The notes: generated from the letters alone by a model not told the origin. Counted from the stretch's first letter, positions 7,696 to 18,485 are shown. The stretch: 64,000 bases of DNA from Halomonas lysinitropha (GCF_902500215.1 NZ_CABVOU010000014.1:1-64000); one strand, 5' to 3'. Program-made: numbers and translations.

Positions 7696-8871
7696 TCACG
7701 ATGCCAGCGCCTGTTCCAGATCGGCGATCAGGTCGGCGCTGTCTTCCAGGCCCACGGAGAGGCGCAGCAGGCCATCCGGGATCCCGCGACGCGCCCGCTC
7801 TTCGGCCGGCAAGCCATGGTGAGTGGTGGTACAGGGTTGGGTCACCAGGCTCTCGGCGCCACCCAGGCTGGGTGCCAGGGCAAACAGCTCGAGCCGGTCG
7901 GCGACCGCGGTCGCTGCATCGCCTCCACCCTCGACCTCGATGCTCAGCATCCCGCCGAAGCCCTGCATCTGCTGCCTGGCCAGGTCATGGCCGGGGAAGT
8001 CCGGCAGGCCGGGGTAGTAGACGCGGCGAACACGCGAGTGCTTCTCCATCGCTTCGGCGATGGCCTGCGCAGAGGCGTTCTGCTGGCGGACCCGTATCAC
8101 CAGGGTGCGCAGACTGCGCGCCAGCAGCGATGCGGTGGTGGGCGCCGGCATCGAGCCCAGGTTCTTGCGCCAGTTCCAGATCGGCATCAGCAGGTCCTGC
8201 GAGCCCATCAGCGCACCGGCCGTCAGGTCGCTGTGACCGCCCAGATACTTGGTGGCGCTGTGCACCACCACATCGGCGCCCAGCGCCAGCGGTTGCTGGT
8301 TGACCGGCGAGGCGAAGGTGTTGTCGACCACCAGGATGGCGCCATGGGCATGGGTGCGTTCGGCGATCGCTTGTATATCGAAGAGCTCCAGGGTCGGGTT
8401 GGTCGGCGTTTCCAGGAAGACCAGACGCGCCCCCTCGGCCAGCAGATCATCCAGCTGGTCGAGTTCGCTGCCGAGCATCAGCCGGGTCGGGATGCCAATT
8501 TCCGGTAGCTGGCTGCCCAACAGCTCCATGGTACCGCCATAGGCATCGCCGATACCGATGATGCCCTGGCGACCGTGGGCCAGAAACAGCGCCGTCTCGG
8601 CGGCCATCCCCGAACAGAAGACCCAGGCCATCTCGGCGCCTTCGAGGCCGGCCAATGTCTCTTCCAGAGCGAAGATGGAGGGATTGAGCCCGTAGCGGGT
8701 ATAGAGGCTGCCCACCTTGCGCCCCTCCACCACGTCCAGCACCTCCTGTGTCGTGTCGAAGGTGAAGGTGGTGGTGTCGTAGATCGGCATATGCGGGCTG
8801 CCGTGGGCATCCTTGAAGCCGTGGCCGTGAATGCTGCGAGTGGCCAGGCCCTGAGCGCGGGTCGATGTCAT
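7696..8871 (-). CDS. PLP-dependent trans-sulfuration enzyme (cystathionine gamma-synthase / gamma-lyase / methionine gamma-lyase family)
   Basis: This 391-residue protein belongs to the Cys/Met-metabolism PLP family. It shows SLYTRYGLNPS, GMAAETALFL, the internal-aldimine motif VVHSATKYLGGHSDLTAG, and the C-terminal LRLSVGLEDSADLIADL. The exact reaction (synthase, lyase, homocysteine synthase or methionine gamma-lyase) cannot be read from sequence alone. The ATG at 8871 follows GGAG by seven bases; the open frame upstream to 9006 is not protein-like. It is tightly linked to the cysteine desulfurase downstream, so the pair could mobilise sulfur from amino acids. Confidence 0.8.
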   Translation of the reverse strand: MTSTRAQGLATRSIHGHGFKDAHGSPHMPIYDTTTFTFDTTQEVLDVVEGRKVGSLYTRYGLNPSIFALEETLAGLEGAEMAWVFCSGMAAETALFLAHGRQGIIGIGDAYGGTMELLGSQLPEIGIPTRLMLGSELDQLDDLLAEGARLVFLETPTNPTLELFDIQAIAERTHAHGAILVVDNTFASPVNQQPLALGADVVVHSATKYLGGHSDLTAGALMGSQDLLMPIWNWRKNLGSMPAPTTASLLARSLRTLVIRVRQQNASAQAIAEAMEKHSRVRRVYYPGLPDFPGHDLARQQMQGFGGMLSIEVEGGGDAATAVADRLELFALAPSLGGAESLVTQPCTTTHHGLPAEERARRGIPDGLLRLSVGLEDSADLIADLEQALAS

Positions 8872-9117
8872 CGGTGATCTCCAGTCGTTATTCCATTGAT
8901 CCATGGAATCCTGGCTGCATGGCGGCAAGGTGTCAATTGCTGCCGGTAATGAAGCGTTCCCACCTCCTGTCCTCAGGCTGTGCCGGTATCGACATCGAGT
9001 TGACAAGGCAGTCTTTCAAATATACATTCCATAGAACAATTGAATGATTGGGTGGTGCTGTTTACCCCTGATGCTTTGCTCGATAGAGCAGACGTCTGTG
9101 ACGGAGGAGAGGAAATC

Positions 9118-10502
<1,385 letters not shown>

Positions 10503-10526
10503 GGTGGATGGCACCGGAGGTGGATC

Positions 10527-11330
10527 ATGTGCGAACTGCTGGGCATGAGTGCACGCTATCCGAGCGCTCTGGACACTTCGCTGGAGTTGTTTCGTCCACG
10601 GGGAGGGGAAATCGGTCCCCATGCGGATGGCTGGGGACTGGCCTTCTTCGAGGGGCGTACAGCGCGTCTCTACAAAGAGCCAATCCCAGCCTGCGAGAGC
10701 CGGTGTCTGGCGTTTCTGCAAGGCTACGAGCTGCAGAGTGACATGGTGATCGCACACATCCGCAAGGCGAATCCCCCCGGTGTCGGGCGGGCATACGCGA
10801 ACACACATCCGTTTGAGCGTGAGGTCGGCGGCCGCTCGTGGGTGTTTGCCCATAATGGCGTGCTGCCCGGTATTCAAGCGTACACACCGGGACGGTACCT
10901 GCCCATGGGGGACTCGGATTCGGAATGGGCCTTCTGCCTACTCATGGAGGCCATTCACGACTGTATCAGTCATTACGGAAAAATCGGCGATATCCAACAA
11001 ACCTTGGCATGCCTGGCACCGGTTATTGCCACGATCAACCCACTCGACGAGTTTAATTTCCTGCTCGGCAATGGCGAGCATCTGTTCGTTCACGCCCATT
11101 CAGAGCTGCATCTTCTCCGGCGAGAATGCCGTATCGACGGCTGCGATCAACGGGTCGCTCTGATCGCCACCAAGCCATTGAGCGAGGAAGCTTGGCAGTG
11201 CTTGCTGCCCAATACCTTGTTGATACTGAAAGAGGGAGAGATCGTTCAGGAAGTCAGGACGCCGGGTGCCGCGTCGCCAATTGCCTGGCAGCGACGACGT
11301 GCGCAAGAACAAGGAGTAACCGATAGATAG
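10527..11330 (+). CDS. Class II glutamine amidotransferase (YafJ-like)
   Basis: This 267-residue protein starts with MCELLGMS, so Cys2 becomes the N-terminal nucleophile typical of Ntn glutamine amidotransferases. GPHADGWGLAFFEGR, AHIRKAN and FAHNGVLPG match the family's glutamine-binding region. There is no fused synthase domain, so the acceptor of the ammonia is unknown. It starts 24 bases after trxB with GGAGGTGG before the ATG and may be transcribed with it. Confidence 0.85.
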   Translation: MCELLGMSARYPSALDTSLELFRPRGGEIGPHADGWGLAFFEGRTARLYKEPIPACESRCLAFLQGYELQSDMVIAHIRKANPPGVGRAYANTHPFEREVGGRSWVFAHNGVLPGIQAYTPGRYLPMGDSDSEWAFCLLMEAIHDCISHYGKIGDIQQTLACLAPVIATINPLDEFNFLLGNGEHLFVHAHSELHLLRRECRIDGCDQRVALIATKPLSEEAWQCLLPNTLLILKEGEIVQEVRTPGAASPIAWQRRRAQEQGVTDR

Positions 11331-11637
11331 GCGCAGGACAGGGACTGATGATGCCAGCGAGGCACCATCGGAGATGCAACGTGCACAAGCAGAGGAAGCT
11401 TTCGACCAGCTTGGCACCCAGAAGGTAGAGCGATAGCGAAGATGGTGTGTAGACAGCGGCGCCTAGCTGGCCAGGTCTGCCACCACCAGCAGGGACGCAC
11501 CGACGTGACGCCAGGCTGGCCAGACACCCTCAGTATACCGGGCGAGCCAGCCGCTCCGACCTCGACGCCGCCTTAGACCCGCCCCACCTGCACAGCAGGA
11601 CGACGCCCCGATCTGGCCGGGGATCGTCGTTACACCA
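11331..11637. other. Non-coding gap between convergent genes
   Basis: No convincing gene is seen. The only structure is a hairpin (11601-11629) close to the end of the minus-strand gene. Short open frames here have atypical codon use and no recognisable domain. Confidence 0.5.
11601..11629 (-). terminator. Probable hairpin terminator of the SdhB operon
   Basis: Arms CGACGCCCCG and CGGGGATCGTCG pair over ten bases with a two-base bulge and a seven-base loop. It sits nine bases past the stop of the 152-residue protein gene. No clear T-run follows, so termination strength is uncertain. Confidence 0.45.
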
Positions 11638-12096
11638 TCAGTACATATCGAGCCGTGCCAGATCGCGGGTCTGCAGTCGTGCCTCGGCATCCTGCTGCTC
11701 GGCCAACTGCTGGAAGAGCTCGGCCTCTTCAGGGATCTCGGCCAGTTCGGCGCGTAGCCGATACATGTCCTTGAGGGTCTGATGGGCCGTCATGACGTTG
11801 GCCAGGATATCCTGCACGTCGTGACAACCCAGGCAGGGCGGGATTCGCTCCAGCACACTGGGGTGGCCAAACTGCTGACTGTCGATCAGCCAGGTGGTAA
11901 GCAGTCCCTCATCGGCATCCTCGAGGTAGGCGCGCATCCCCTGCTGCAAACGCCGCTCTCGATCGGCGAGGAACACCAGCGCCATCTTCATGCGCTCGTC
12001 CGGTGCCGTCTCGGCCAGCCCGGTGTACTGCTTCCCCAGCCGGTCATGGAAGTCATGGACCCACTCCAGTAGATCCTTCACCTGTCGAAAGGCCAT
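11638..12096 (-). CDS. Uncharacterised 152-residue helical protein with a CxxCH motif
   Basis: I do not recognise this family with confidence. The protein looks all-helical, with His and Glu residues (VHDFHDRLGKQY, ADRERRLQQGM, MTAHQTLKDMY) that could suit a four-helix, ferritin- or hemerythrin-like bundle. It also has CLGCHDVQDIL, formally a c-heme motif, but no signal peptide, so heme attachment is unlikely. The ATG at 12096 follows a weak GGGAGG. It lies 31 bases after the SdhB-like gene in an operon headed by an NsrR-type site. A metal or cluster-handling role under nitric oxide stress is inference. Confidence 0.6.
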   Translation of the reverse strand: MAFRQVKDLLEWVHDFHDRLGKQYTGLAETAPDERMKMALVFLADRERRLQQGMRAYLEDADEGLLTTWLIDSQQFGHPSVLERIPPCLGCHDVQDILANVMTAHQTLKDMYRLRAELAEIPEEAELFQQLAEQQDAEARLQTRDLARLDMY

Positions 12097-12127
12097 GGAA
12101 ACCCTCCCGTGACGTGTGGGTTGTGTG

Positions 12128-12835
12128 TCAAGTGCCGCGCGACAGCAGCATCGCCTTGATATGGCCGATGGCGCGCATCGGGTTGAGCCCCTTGGGACAC
12201 ACCCAGGTGCAGTTAGCGATCTGTCGGCAGCGGAATACGCTGAAGGGGTCGTCGAGCTCGGCCAGCCGCTCGTCGGTGGCACTGTCGCGGCTGTCGATCA
12301 GGAAGCGGTAGGCCTGGATCAGGCCGGCCGGGCCGATGTACTTGTCCGGATTCCACCACCAGGAGGGACAGGCCGAACTGCAGCAGGCGCAGAGGATGCA
12401 TTCGTAGAGGCCGTCGAGCTTTTCGCGATCCGCCGGACTCTGACGTCGCTCCGTGGCGGTGGGTGGCTGGTCGTTGATCAGCCAGGGGCGGATCTTCTCG
12501 AACTGTCGGAAGAACAGCGTCTGGTCGACCACCAGGTCTCGAATCACCGGCATGCCCGGCAGCGGGCGCAGCGTCAGGGTATCGCCGTTGCCCAGCACCT
12601 CCTCCACTGGAGTCACGCAGGCCAGGCCGTTCTTGCCGTTGATGTTCATGCCGTCGGAGCCGCACACCCCCTCACGGCAGGAGCGCCGATAAGCCAGGGT
12701 GGCATCGCGCTGCTTCAGGTGCTCGAGGACATCGAGCACCATCGCCTTGCGGAAACGCTCCTCCAGGTCCAGCGTCTCAACATGAGGCTGGTCATCCTCA
12801 TCGGGGTGGTAGCGATAGAGCCGTACCTTGATCAT
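12128..12835 (-). CDS. Succinate dehydrogenase/fumarate reductase iron-sulfur subunit, stand-alone SdhB paralogue
   Basis: This 235-residue protein has all three SdhB cluster motifs: [2Fe-2S] SCREGVCGSDGMNINGKN with a later Cys, [4Fe-4S] CILCACCSSACPSWWWNPDK, and the 3Fe-4S region CRQIANCTWVCPKGLNP. It resembles proteobacterial SdhB more than FrdB. No SdhA, SdhC or SdhD gene is adjacent, so it must join subunits encoded elsewhere or act differently. The ATG at 12835 follows GGAGG. It is the middle gene of a three-gene operon behind an NsrR-like site, which suggests induction by nitric oxide, perhaps as a replacement subunit. Confidence 0.85.
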   Translation of the reverse strand: MIKVRLYRYHPDEDDQPHVETLDLEERFRKAMVLDVLEHLKQRDATLAYRRSCREGVCGSDGMNINGKNGLACVTPVEEVLGNGDTLTLRPLPGMPVIRDLVVDQTLFFRQFEKIRPWLINDQPPTATERRQSPADREKLDGLYECILCACCSSACPSWWWNPDKYIGPAGLIQAYRFLIDSRDSATDERLAELDDPFSVFRCRQIANCTWVCPKGLNPMRAIGHIKAMLLSRGT

Positions 12836-12908
12836 GGGAGCCTCCTCGCCGTTCCATGGCATGAAATGAGTCGTATGCCGCTGCCTAGGCGTATCGGGTT
12901 ACTTCGCC

Positions 12909-13253
12909 TCACTCCCGCCAGTAGTCATTGGCCGCGGCGACGGTCTGGAAGTGGGTGGCAATGACGTGGGAGGCCGCGATCAGGCTGTCGGGATCCTCGG
13001 CATATTCGGGGCGCTGTGCCTTGCGCACCTCGGCATCCGGCTGGGTGGTGCCCACCCCCTTCTGGGAAAGGGTCACCGCCAGGGCGAAGCCCTCCTGGGG
13101 CGTCTCGGTGATCAGGCTCGGCAGCCAGGCCTCACCGGAATCCTCGGCTTCATGGTCATCCGCCAGGGCGACACTGCCCAGCAAGAGGGAAGCCGCCAGC
13201 ATCAGGGTGCCGGTGATCTTGCCTGCGACATGGCGATGGGAGATAGGCGTCAT
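12909..13253 (-). CDS. Small secreted protein of unknown function
   Basis: This 114-residue protein has an N-terminal signal peptide (ITGTLMLAASLLLGSVALAD) and a mature part of ~80 residues without cysteine, rich in acidic residues. It includes ASHVIATHFQTVAAANDYW, whose histidines could bind a metal. I know of no named family for it. The ATG at 13253 is chosen because it gives the signal peptide and follows GGAGG. It opens the operon with the SdhB-like gene, 51 bases downstream of the NsrR-like palindrome. Confidence 0.6.
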   Translation of the reverse strand: MTPISHRHVAGKITGTLMLAASLLLGSVALADDHEAEDSGEAWLPSLITETPQEGFALAVTLSQKGVGTTQPDAEVRKAQRPEYAEDPDSLIAASHVIATHFQTVAAANDYWRE

Positions 13254-13303
13254 GTGGCCTCCTGAGCTTTGATCCATGGTGCACATCGTCTTGCCGAATT
13301 TAT

Positions 13304-13326
13304 AAGATGCAAAAAAAGTACATCTT
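13304..13326. promoter_or_regulatory. NsrR-type palindrome upstream of the SdhB-like operon
   Basis: AAGATG and CATCTT are separated by eleven A-rich bases, giving a 23-bp site. It matches the gammaproteobacterial NsrR consensus (AAGATGyATTT-n-AAATrCATCTT) in both outer arms and in spacing. An NsrR gene is present at 35367. Repression here would be lifted by nitric oxide. The inner bases are mostly A and match less well. Confidence 0.65.
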
Positions 13327-13352
13327 TAAAGGTAGTCTGTGCCGCCCCATGG

Positions 13353-16300
13353 TCAAGGCGGGGCCGGACCATGTCGCTTCGCCTCGGCGGGGGCCTCGCG
13401 GGTCCAGCCCCAGTCGTCGAAGAGCACGTAGAGCGCCGGGATCACCAGCAGCACCAGCAGGGTGGCACTGAGCAGGCCGAACACCACGGCGATCACCAGC
13501 GGCTTGATGGCATCCGCCTGGGTGCTGGTCTCGGCCAGCAGCGGTGCGAGGCCGGCGATGGTGGTCGTGGTGGAGATCAGGATGGCACGCAGCCGGTCGC
13601 GGCAGGCCTGGCCGGCGGCCGCCACCGCGTCCATGCCTCGCTCGCGGTGCGTCTTGATGAAGTGGATCAGCAGGATGGCGTTGTTGACCACGATGCCGGC
13701 CAGCGAGGCGGCGCCGATCAGCGAGGGCATGGAGAGGTAGTAGCCCATGATGACATGCCCCCAGATGGCGCCGATAAAGGCCAGCGGGATCGAGAGCATG
13801 ACGATCAGCGGCTCCACGTAGCTGCGGAACTGGAAGGAGAGGATCACGAAGATCCCCACCAGGCCGATCAGCAGACCGCGGGCGATGGAGCCGCCGGTCT
13901 CGGCGGAGCTGGCTACCTGCCCCTCGAAGGTGACCGACACCTCGGGATGGCGTCCCTCGAAGTCCGCCAGCCAGCCGCTGCCGACGAGGTCGTCGACGAT
14001 GGCCTGACCGCTGGCCTGGCGGGCATCCACGTTGGCCTCCACGGTGACGGTGCGCCGCCCGTCGATGCGGGTGATGCGCGCCCACTCGCGGCGCTCGGCC
14101 ACCTCGGTTACCACCGAGAGCGGCACCCGGCTGCCGTCGGGGAGCATCAGGGTCTGGTCGGCCAGGTCGTCGAGACCGTCGCGGTCGGCCTCGGCCTGGC
14201 GCACCAGCACCTCGATCTCCTGCTCGCCGATGCGCTGAGTATCGGCGATCTCGCCAAGCAGGCCGGCACGCAGCTGACTCGCCACCTCCTCGGCGGTGAG
14301 CCCCAGGCCGTGGGCGCCCGATGCCAGGGAGTAGGCGCGCTGGGGCTTGCCCAGGCGCTGGTCATCCATGATGTTGTAGACCGCCGAATAGCCCTCCAGC
14401 CGCGTGGCCAGCTCGCGTCCCGCCGCCTTCATGGCCTCGAGATCCTCGCCGGTCAGGCGCACCTCCACGGGCACCCCGGCGGGGCCGAAACCCGGCTCCT
14501 GGATGATCAGACGCTGCACCCCGGCGATCTCGCCAATCGCCTCTCGCCACTCGACGGTCAACGCATCCAGGGTCAGGGTGCGCCGCTCGGCAGTGAGCAG
14601 GTCGACGCTGACCGTGGCCACGTGGGGGCCCGCCTCCCGGGCGCTGAGATTGTGGTTGAAGCGCACCTGGATCGCCTCCACCAGTGCCATGCCCTCGGGT
14701 TGCTCGGGAGAGTGGCGTGCGTCGAGCTCACGCATCGCCGTCTCGACCCGCTCGGCCACCGCCTCGGTGCGCTCGAGCGGCGTGCCCTGGGGCATCAGGA
14801 TGCGAGCTTCCAGCACGTCGCCGTCGATGTCGGGCATCGCCTCGCTGCCGACGTGGCCACCAGCCATAAAGCCGACAGATGCTAACAGCACGGTCAATAC
14901 GAGCCCCAATACCGCATGACGGAAACGGATCGCTCGATCGGCCAGCCGCCCCACGCTCTCGCGAAAACGCTCGAAGCCGCGGTCGAAGGCGCTGCGAAAG
15001 CGCGAATCCTGGCCCTGCTGCAGGTGTTTCACGCTGCCCTTGAGGTGGTGGGGGAGTATCCAGAACGCCTCGATAAGGCTCGCCGCCAGGGCGGCGATCA
15101 GCACCACCGGCAGCACCTCCAGTACCGCCCCCATTTCGCCAGCCAGGAAGGAGAGCGGCACGAAGACCGAGGCGGTGGTCAGAAAGGAGGACAGCACCCC
15201 GGGCAGCACCTGACGGGTCCCCGCCACCACCGCCTCCAGCGGCGTGGCCCCCTCCCCGGCGTGGGCGGCAATGTTGTCGGTGATCACGATGGCGTCGTCC
15301 ATGACGATGCCGATGGCCATCAACAGTGCCACCAGGGTGATCATGTTCAGCGAGAGGCCGGCGAGCCCCATCACCAGGAAGGCCCCCATGAAGGCGGCGG
15401 GCAGCCCCAGCACCGCCCACAGCGCCAGGCGCGGGCGGAAGAACAGGCTCATCACCAGCACCACCAGCGCCAGCCCCATGATGCCGTTGCCCACCAGCAT
15501 CTGCAGGCGGTCGCGGACGATGCTGGTCATATCCTGGGTTAGGGTCAGCGTGATGCCACCATCGAAGCGGCGGTGCTCGGCCTCGATCAGCGCTTCGAGG
15601 CGCTCCTTCACCGTCAGGGAGTCGTCGCGCAGGCTCTTGCTCACCTCCAGCACCAGCGCCGGTTCGCCGTTGAAGCGAATCTTCTCCTCCTCGCGTTCGC
15701 CGGCCTCGCTCAGGGTGGCGATGTCACCCAGGGTCAGCTCGCCACCGGCCGGATCAGACATCACCACCAGGCGCTCCAGTTCGGCAAGCGAGCGGCGCTG
15801 GTCGGTGAAGCGCAGCAGGAGTTCGCGCTCGGGGGTTTCCAGGGTGCCCAGCGGCAGGTCCAGGCTCTGGGCCGAAATGCGCCGCGCCAGCTCGCGGGCC
15901 GAGAGGCCGTGCTGGCCGAGCACCTCGCCGGGCACCTCTACCTGCCACTGGCGCTGGGACATGCCGTGGATCGCCACGTCCGCCACCCCAGGCAGCGCCA
16001 TGATGCGCTCCTCCAGGCGCAGGGCGTACTCCTCGAGCTGACCGGCGGGCATGTCGGATGATACGGCGACCGCCGCCACCAGATCGCTGCGGTGCAGCTC
16101 GCGCACCACCGGCGGGTCGGCCCGGGCCGGAAACTCGCTGATGGCACCCACCTCGGTGTCGATCTCGCCGAGAAAGCGCAGGGGATCGCCGCCGGCCTGC
16201 ATGGTGGCCGTGGCGCTGGCCAGGTTGTCCTGGGCCACGCAGACGAACTCGTCGAGGAACTCCACCCCCTTCACCGCCTCATGCAGGCGGCGGCACACGG

Positions 16301-16478
16301 CGTCTTCCACATCGGCGGCACTGGCCCCGCGATAGACCACCTCGACGCTCACCTCCACCGGGCGATAGTCGGGAAACGTCTCGCGCTTGAGCGACGGAGC
16401 GGTGAAGAGACCGGCGGCGATCAGCAGCACCAGCAGCAGGTTGGCGGCGGTGGGATGGGCGGCGAACCAGCGGATCAT
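13353..16478 (-). CDS. RND-family efflux pump inner-membrane transporter
   Basis: This 1041-residue protein has the RND layout: a first helix (AANLLLVLLIAAGLF), two large periplasmic loops, and twelve expected helices. The TM4 motif MAIGIVMDDAIVITDNIA carries the paired aspartates used for proton relay. It uses the proton gradient to export substrates through an adaptor and a TolC-type channel. Its start overlaps the adaptor gene by four bases. No outer-membrane channel is encoded here, so it probably borrows one. Substrate cannot be told from sequence. Confidence 0.9.
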   Translation of the reverse strand: MIRWFAAHPTAANLLLVLLIAAGLFTAPSLKRETFPDYRPVEVSVEVVYRGASAADVEDAVCRRLHEAVKGVEFLDEFVCVAQDNLASATATMQAGGDPLRFLGEIDTEVGAISEFPARADPPVVRELHRSDLVAAVAVSSDMPAGQLEEYALRLEERIMALPGVADVAIHGMSQRQWQVEVPGEVLGQHGLSARELARRISAQSLDLPLGTLETPERELLLRFTDQRRSLAELERLVVMSDPAGGELTLGDIATLSEAGEREEEKIRFNGEPALVLEVSKSLRDDSLTVKERLEALIEAEHRRFDGGITLTLTQDMTSIVRDRLQMLVGNGIMGLALVVLVMSLFFRPRLALWAVLGLPAAFMGAFLVMGLAGLSLNMITLVALLMAIGIVMDDAIVITDNIAAHAGEGATPLEAVVAGTRQVLPGVLSSFLTTASVFVPLSFLAGEMGAVLEVLPVVLIAALAASLIEAFWILPHHLKGSVKHLQQGQDSRFRSAFDRGFERFRESVGRLADRAIRFRHAVLGLVLTVLLASVGFMAGGHVGSEAMPDIDGDVLEARILMPQGTPLERTEAVAERVETAMRELDARHSPEQPEGMALVEAIQVRFNHNLSAREAGPHVATVSVDLLTAERRTLTLDALTVEWREAIGEIAGVQRLIIQEPGFGPAGVPVEVRLTGEDLEAMKAAGRELATRLEGYSAVYNIMDDQRLGKPQRAYSLASGAHGLGLTAEEVASQLRAGLLGEIADTQRIGEQEIEVLVRQAEADRDGLDDLADQTLMLPDGSRVPLSVVTEVAERREWARITRIDGRRTVTVEANVDARQASGQAIVDDLVGSGWLADFEGRHPEVSVTFEGQVASSAETGGSIARGLLIGLVGIFVILSFQFRSYVEPLIVMLSIPLAFIGAIWGHVIMGYYLSMPSLIGAASLAGIVVNNAILLIHFIKTHRERGMDAVAAAGQACRDRLRAILISTTTTIAGLAPLLAETSTQADAIKPLVIAVVFGLLSATLLVLLVIPALYVLFDDWGWTREAPAEAKRHGPAPP

Positions 16479-17857
16479 GGCTGGGCTTCCCTGTGTGCTT
16501 CGCCCAGCGCCTGCTCAGCGATACGCGCCTCCAGCGCCTCGTCGCGACGCGGCTCAAGCGCCATCCCGGCGATCGCCGCGGGCAGGTCATCGACCACCAC
16601 CCGTTCGCCGGCCTCGAGGCCACCCGCGATGACCGCCAGGTTGCCCTGCTCGAAGGCCACGCTCACAGCACGCCGCTCGAGGCGTGCCTCGCCATCCACC
16701 AGCCACACCTCACTCTGATGCACCGCACTGGCCGGGATCGCCAACTTAGGCTCAGGGCTGGGCGCGCTAAGCCGCGTACGCACGTACATGTCACGCTGCA
16801 GTGGTGGACGATCCGGCGGCCGAGCATCGCGGTAGGGGTGATCGACGCGTACCACGGCGCGTATCGTACGGGTGGTCGGGTCCAGGCCACTGGCCACGCG
16901 CACCAGTTCTCCCGACCAGCCTACGCCCTCGGCACCGGCCAGAAAGAGTTCGGCGTCGACCGCCGAGAAGTCCAGTCGCTCGTCCAGGTCCAGTCCCTGG
17001 CCAGAGGGCTCCTCGGCCAGGATCGCGGCCATCAGGCGACGCATCATGGCGATGGGAATGTGCGCCTCCACCTCGGCGGCGGCCAGGCTCTCGGCCTGGA
17101 ACAGCCGCTGCCCGGTGCCGACGAACTGATGCAGCTCCACCTCCACCTCGGCCAGGCGCAGGTCATAGGGCGCCTCGAAGCGGGTGTCGGCCAGGTCCTG
17201 CCGGGCCTGGGCCAGGCGCACCGCGGCCCGCTCACGCTGCGCCTCGAGTACCTCCCGCCGGGAGGGCAGCAGCGCCAGACTGTTCTCCAGGGAAGCGACC
17301 GCCTGCCGCTGGCCCAGGGTGCTGCGACGCTGCTCGTCGCGTTGTGAGCGGGAGACCGAGCCGCTGTCCGCCAGGCGCTCGATGCGTGCCAGCTCCTGCT
17401 CGGCCAGACCCAGCGCCTGCTGCTCCAGCCCCAGCAGGCGGCGGGTGTTCTCCTCCTCGGCCTCGAGCTGGGCCAACTCGCCGGCCAGGCTGGCCAGCTC
17501 CGCCTCGGCTTCGGCAATGGCCAGTTCGTAGCGGCTGGGATCCAGCGCCACCATCAGAGTCCCCTCGGGCAGCAGGGTGCCACTTTCCAGTTCCGGGTGT
17601 CGCTCGACGACGCGCCCCGCCACGTTGGCCGTCGCCTGCCAGGTCTCGGCAGGGCGCGCCACGCCGTGGCCTCGCGCCTCCAGGCGCAGCTCCAGGGGGC
17701 GGACCTCGACGATCCTGACCGGGGTGGCGGAGGCCGCCGCCTCCTCGCGTTCGGGGGCCTGACGATTGGCCACGAAAACGACCAGCAGCGCCGCCCCCAC
17801 GACAACGCCGATCAGCACTGCCAGCCCGCGCCCCAGGCGCCGTATCGCGGGCCTCAT
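16475..17857 (-). CDS. RND efflux periplasmic adaptor (membrane fusion protein)
   Basis: This 460-residue protein has one N-terminal membrane helix (LAVLIGVVVGAALLVVFVA), a biotinyl-lipoyl-like half-motif (ANVAGRVVERHPELESG), a long Glu/Ala/Leu-rich helical hairpin (about residues 110-220) and a C-terminal beta-barrel region. It links the RND pump to an outer-membrane channel. It overlaps both the tetR gene upstream and the pump gene downstream by four bases, so the three form one operon. Confidence 0.88.
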   Translation of the reverse strand: MRPAIRRLGRGLAVLIGVVVGAALLVVFVANRQAPEREEAAASATPVRIVEVRPLELRLEARGHGVARPAETWQATANVAGRVVERHPELESGTLLPEGTLMVALDPSRYELAIAEAEAELASLAGELAQLEAEEENTRRLLGLEQQALGLAEQELARIERLADSGSVSRSQRDEQRRSTLGQRQAVASLENSLALLPSRREVLEAQRERAAVRLAQARQDLADTRFEAPYDLRLAEVEVELHQFVGTGQRLFQAESLAAAEVEAHIPIAMMRRLMAAILAEEPSGQGLDLDERLDFSAVDAELFLAGAEGVGWSGELVRVASGLDPTTRTIRAVVRVDHPYRDARPPDRPPLQRDMYVRTRLSAPSPEPKLAIPASAVHQSEVWLVDGEARLERRAVSVAFEQGNLAVIAGGLEAGERVVVDDLPAAIAGMALEPRRDEALEARIAEQALGEAHREAQP

Positions 17858-18471
17858 GCGTCACCTCCCGCATCCACGCGAATGCCGTATCGGTAGAGAT
17901 CGAAGGCCGCCGGCGCCCGGTCGACGATGCCTGCCACGTCGTTGGCAATCAGCGACTGCAGCACCAGTCCCTGGACGCAGCCGATGAACTGGGTCGCCGC
18001 CACGTCCAGGTCGAGCTCGGGGCGCAGCTTCCCTCGACGTCCGGCCTCTCCGAGCAGGCCCAGGAGGCGCCGCCGATAGCGCTCCATCAGCTCGCGCACC
18101 AGGCAGCTGGCGGCGGTGGGCCGCGGGTGCTGCAGCTGGCCCATCAGCAGCCGCGGCACCCCCGGGTGCTCGGCGATGAAGGCCACGTGAGCCAGAAACA
18201 TCGCTTCCAAGGCGGCCAAGGGGTCCTCGATACCCTCGGCAGCGGCGGCGACGCGTGCCATTACCCGCTCGGCGATCCAGGCCACCGCCGCCTCCCAGAT
18301 CGCTTCCTTGCTGGGGAAGTGACGAAACAGCGCCCCCTGGGTGACACCCATGCGCCGGGCGATGCGCCCGGTGGTCAGGGTGGCGGGTTCCTCGCGGCCG
18401 CAAAGCTCGATGACGGCCTCCACGGTGCGCTCCCGGCGCTCGTCGGCGGGGAGATGCTGGCGCTGTGACAT
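17854..18471 (-). CDS. TetR-family repressor of the RND operon
   Basis: This 205-residue protein has an N-terminal TetR helix-turn-helix (TTGRIARRMGVTQGALFRHFPSKEAIWEAA) and a variable ligand-binding C-terminus. It is the first gene of the tetR-adaptor-pump operon. A perfect inverted repeat lies just upstream of its start (18486-18507), so it most likely represses its own operon until an efflux substrate binds. Confidence 0.88.
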   Translation of the reverse strand: MSQRQHLPADERRERTVEAVIELCGREEPATLTTGRIARRMGVTQGALFRHFPSKEAIWEAAVAWIAERVMARVAAAAEGIEDPLAALEAMFLAHVAFIAEHPGVPRLLMGQLQHPRPTAASCLVRELMERYRRRLLGLLGEAGRRGKLRPELDLDVAATQFIGCVQGLVLQSLIANDVAGIVDRAPAAFDLYRYGIRVDAGGDA

Positions 18472-18485
18472 GCTCGAGCCCCAAA

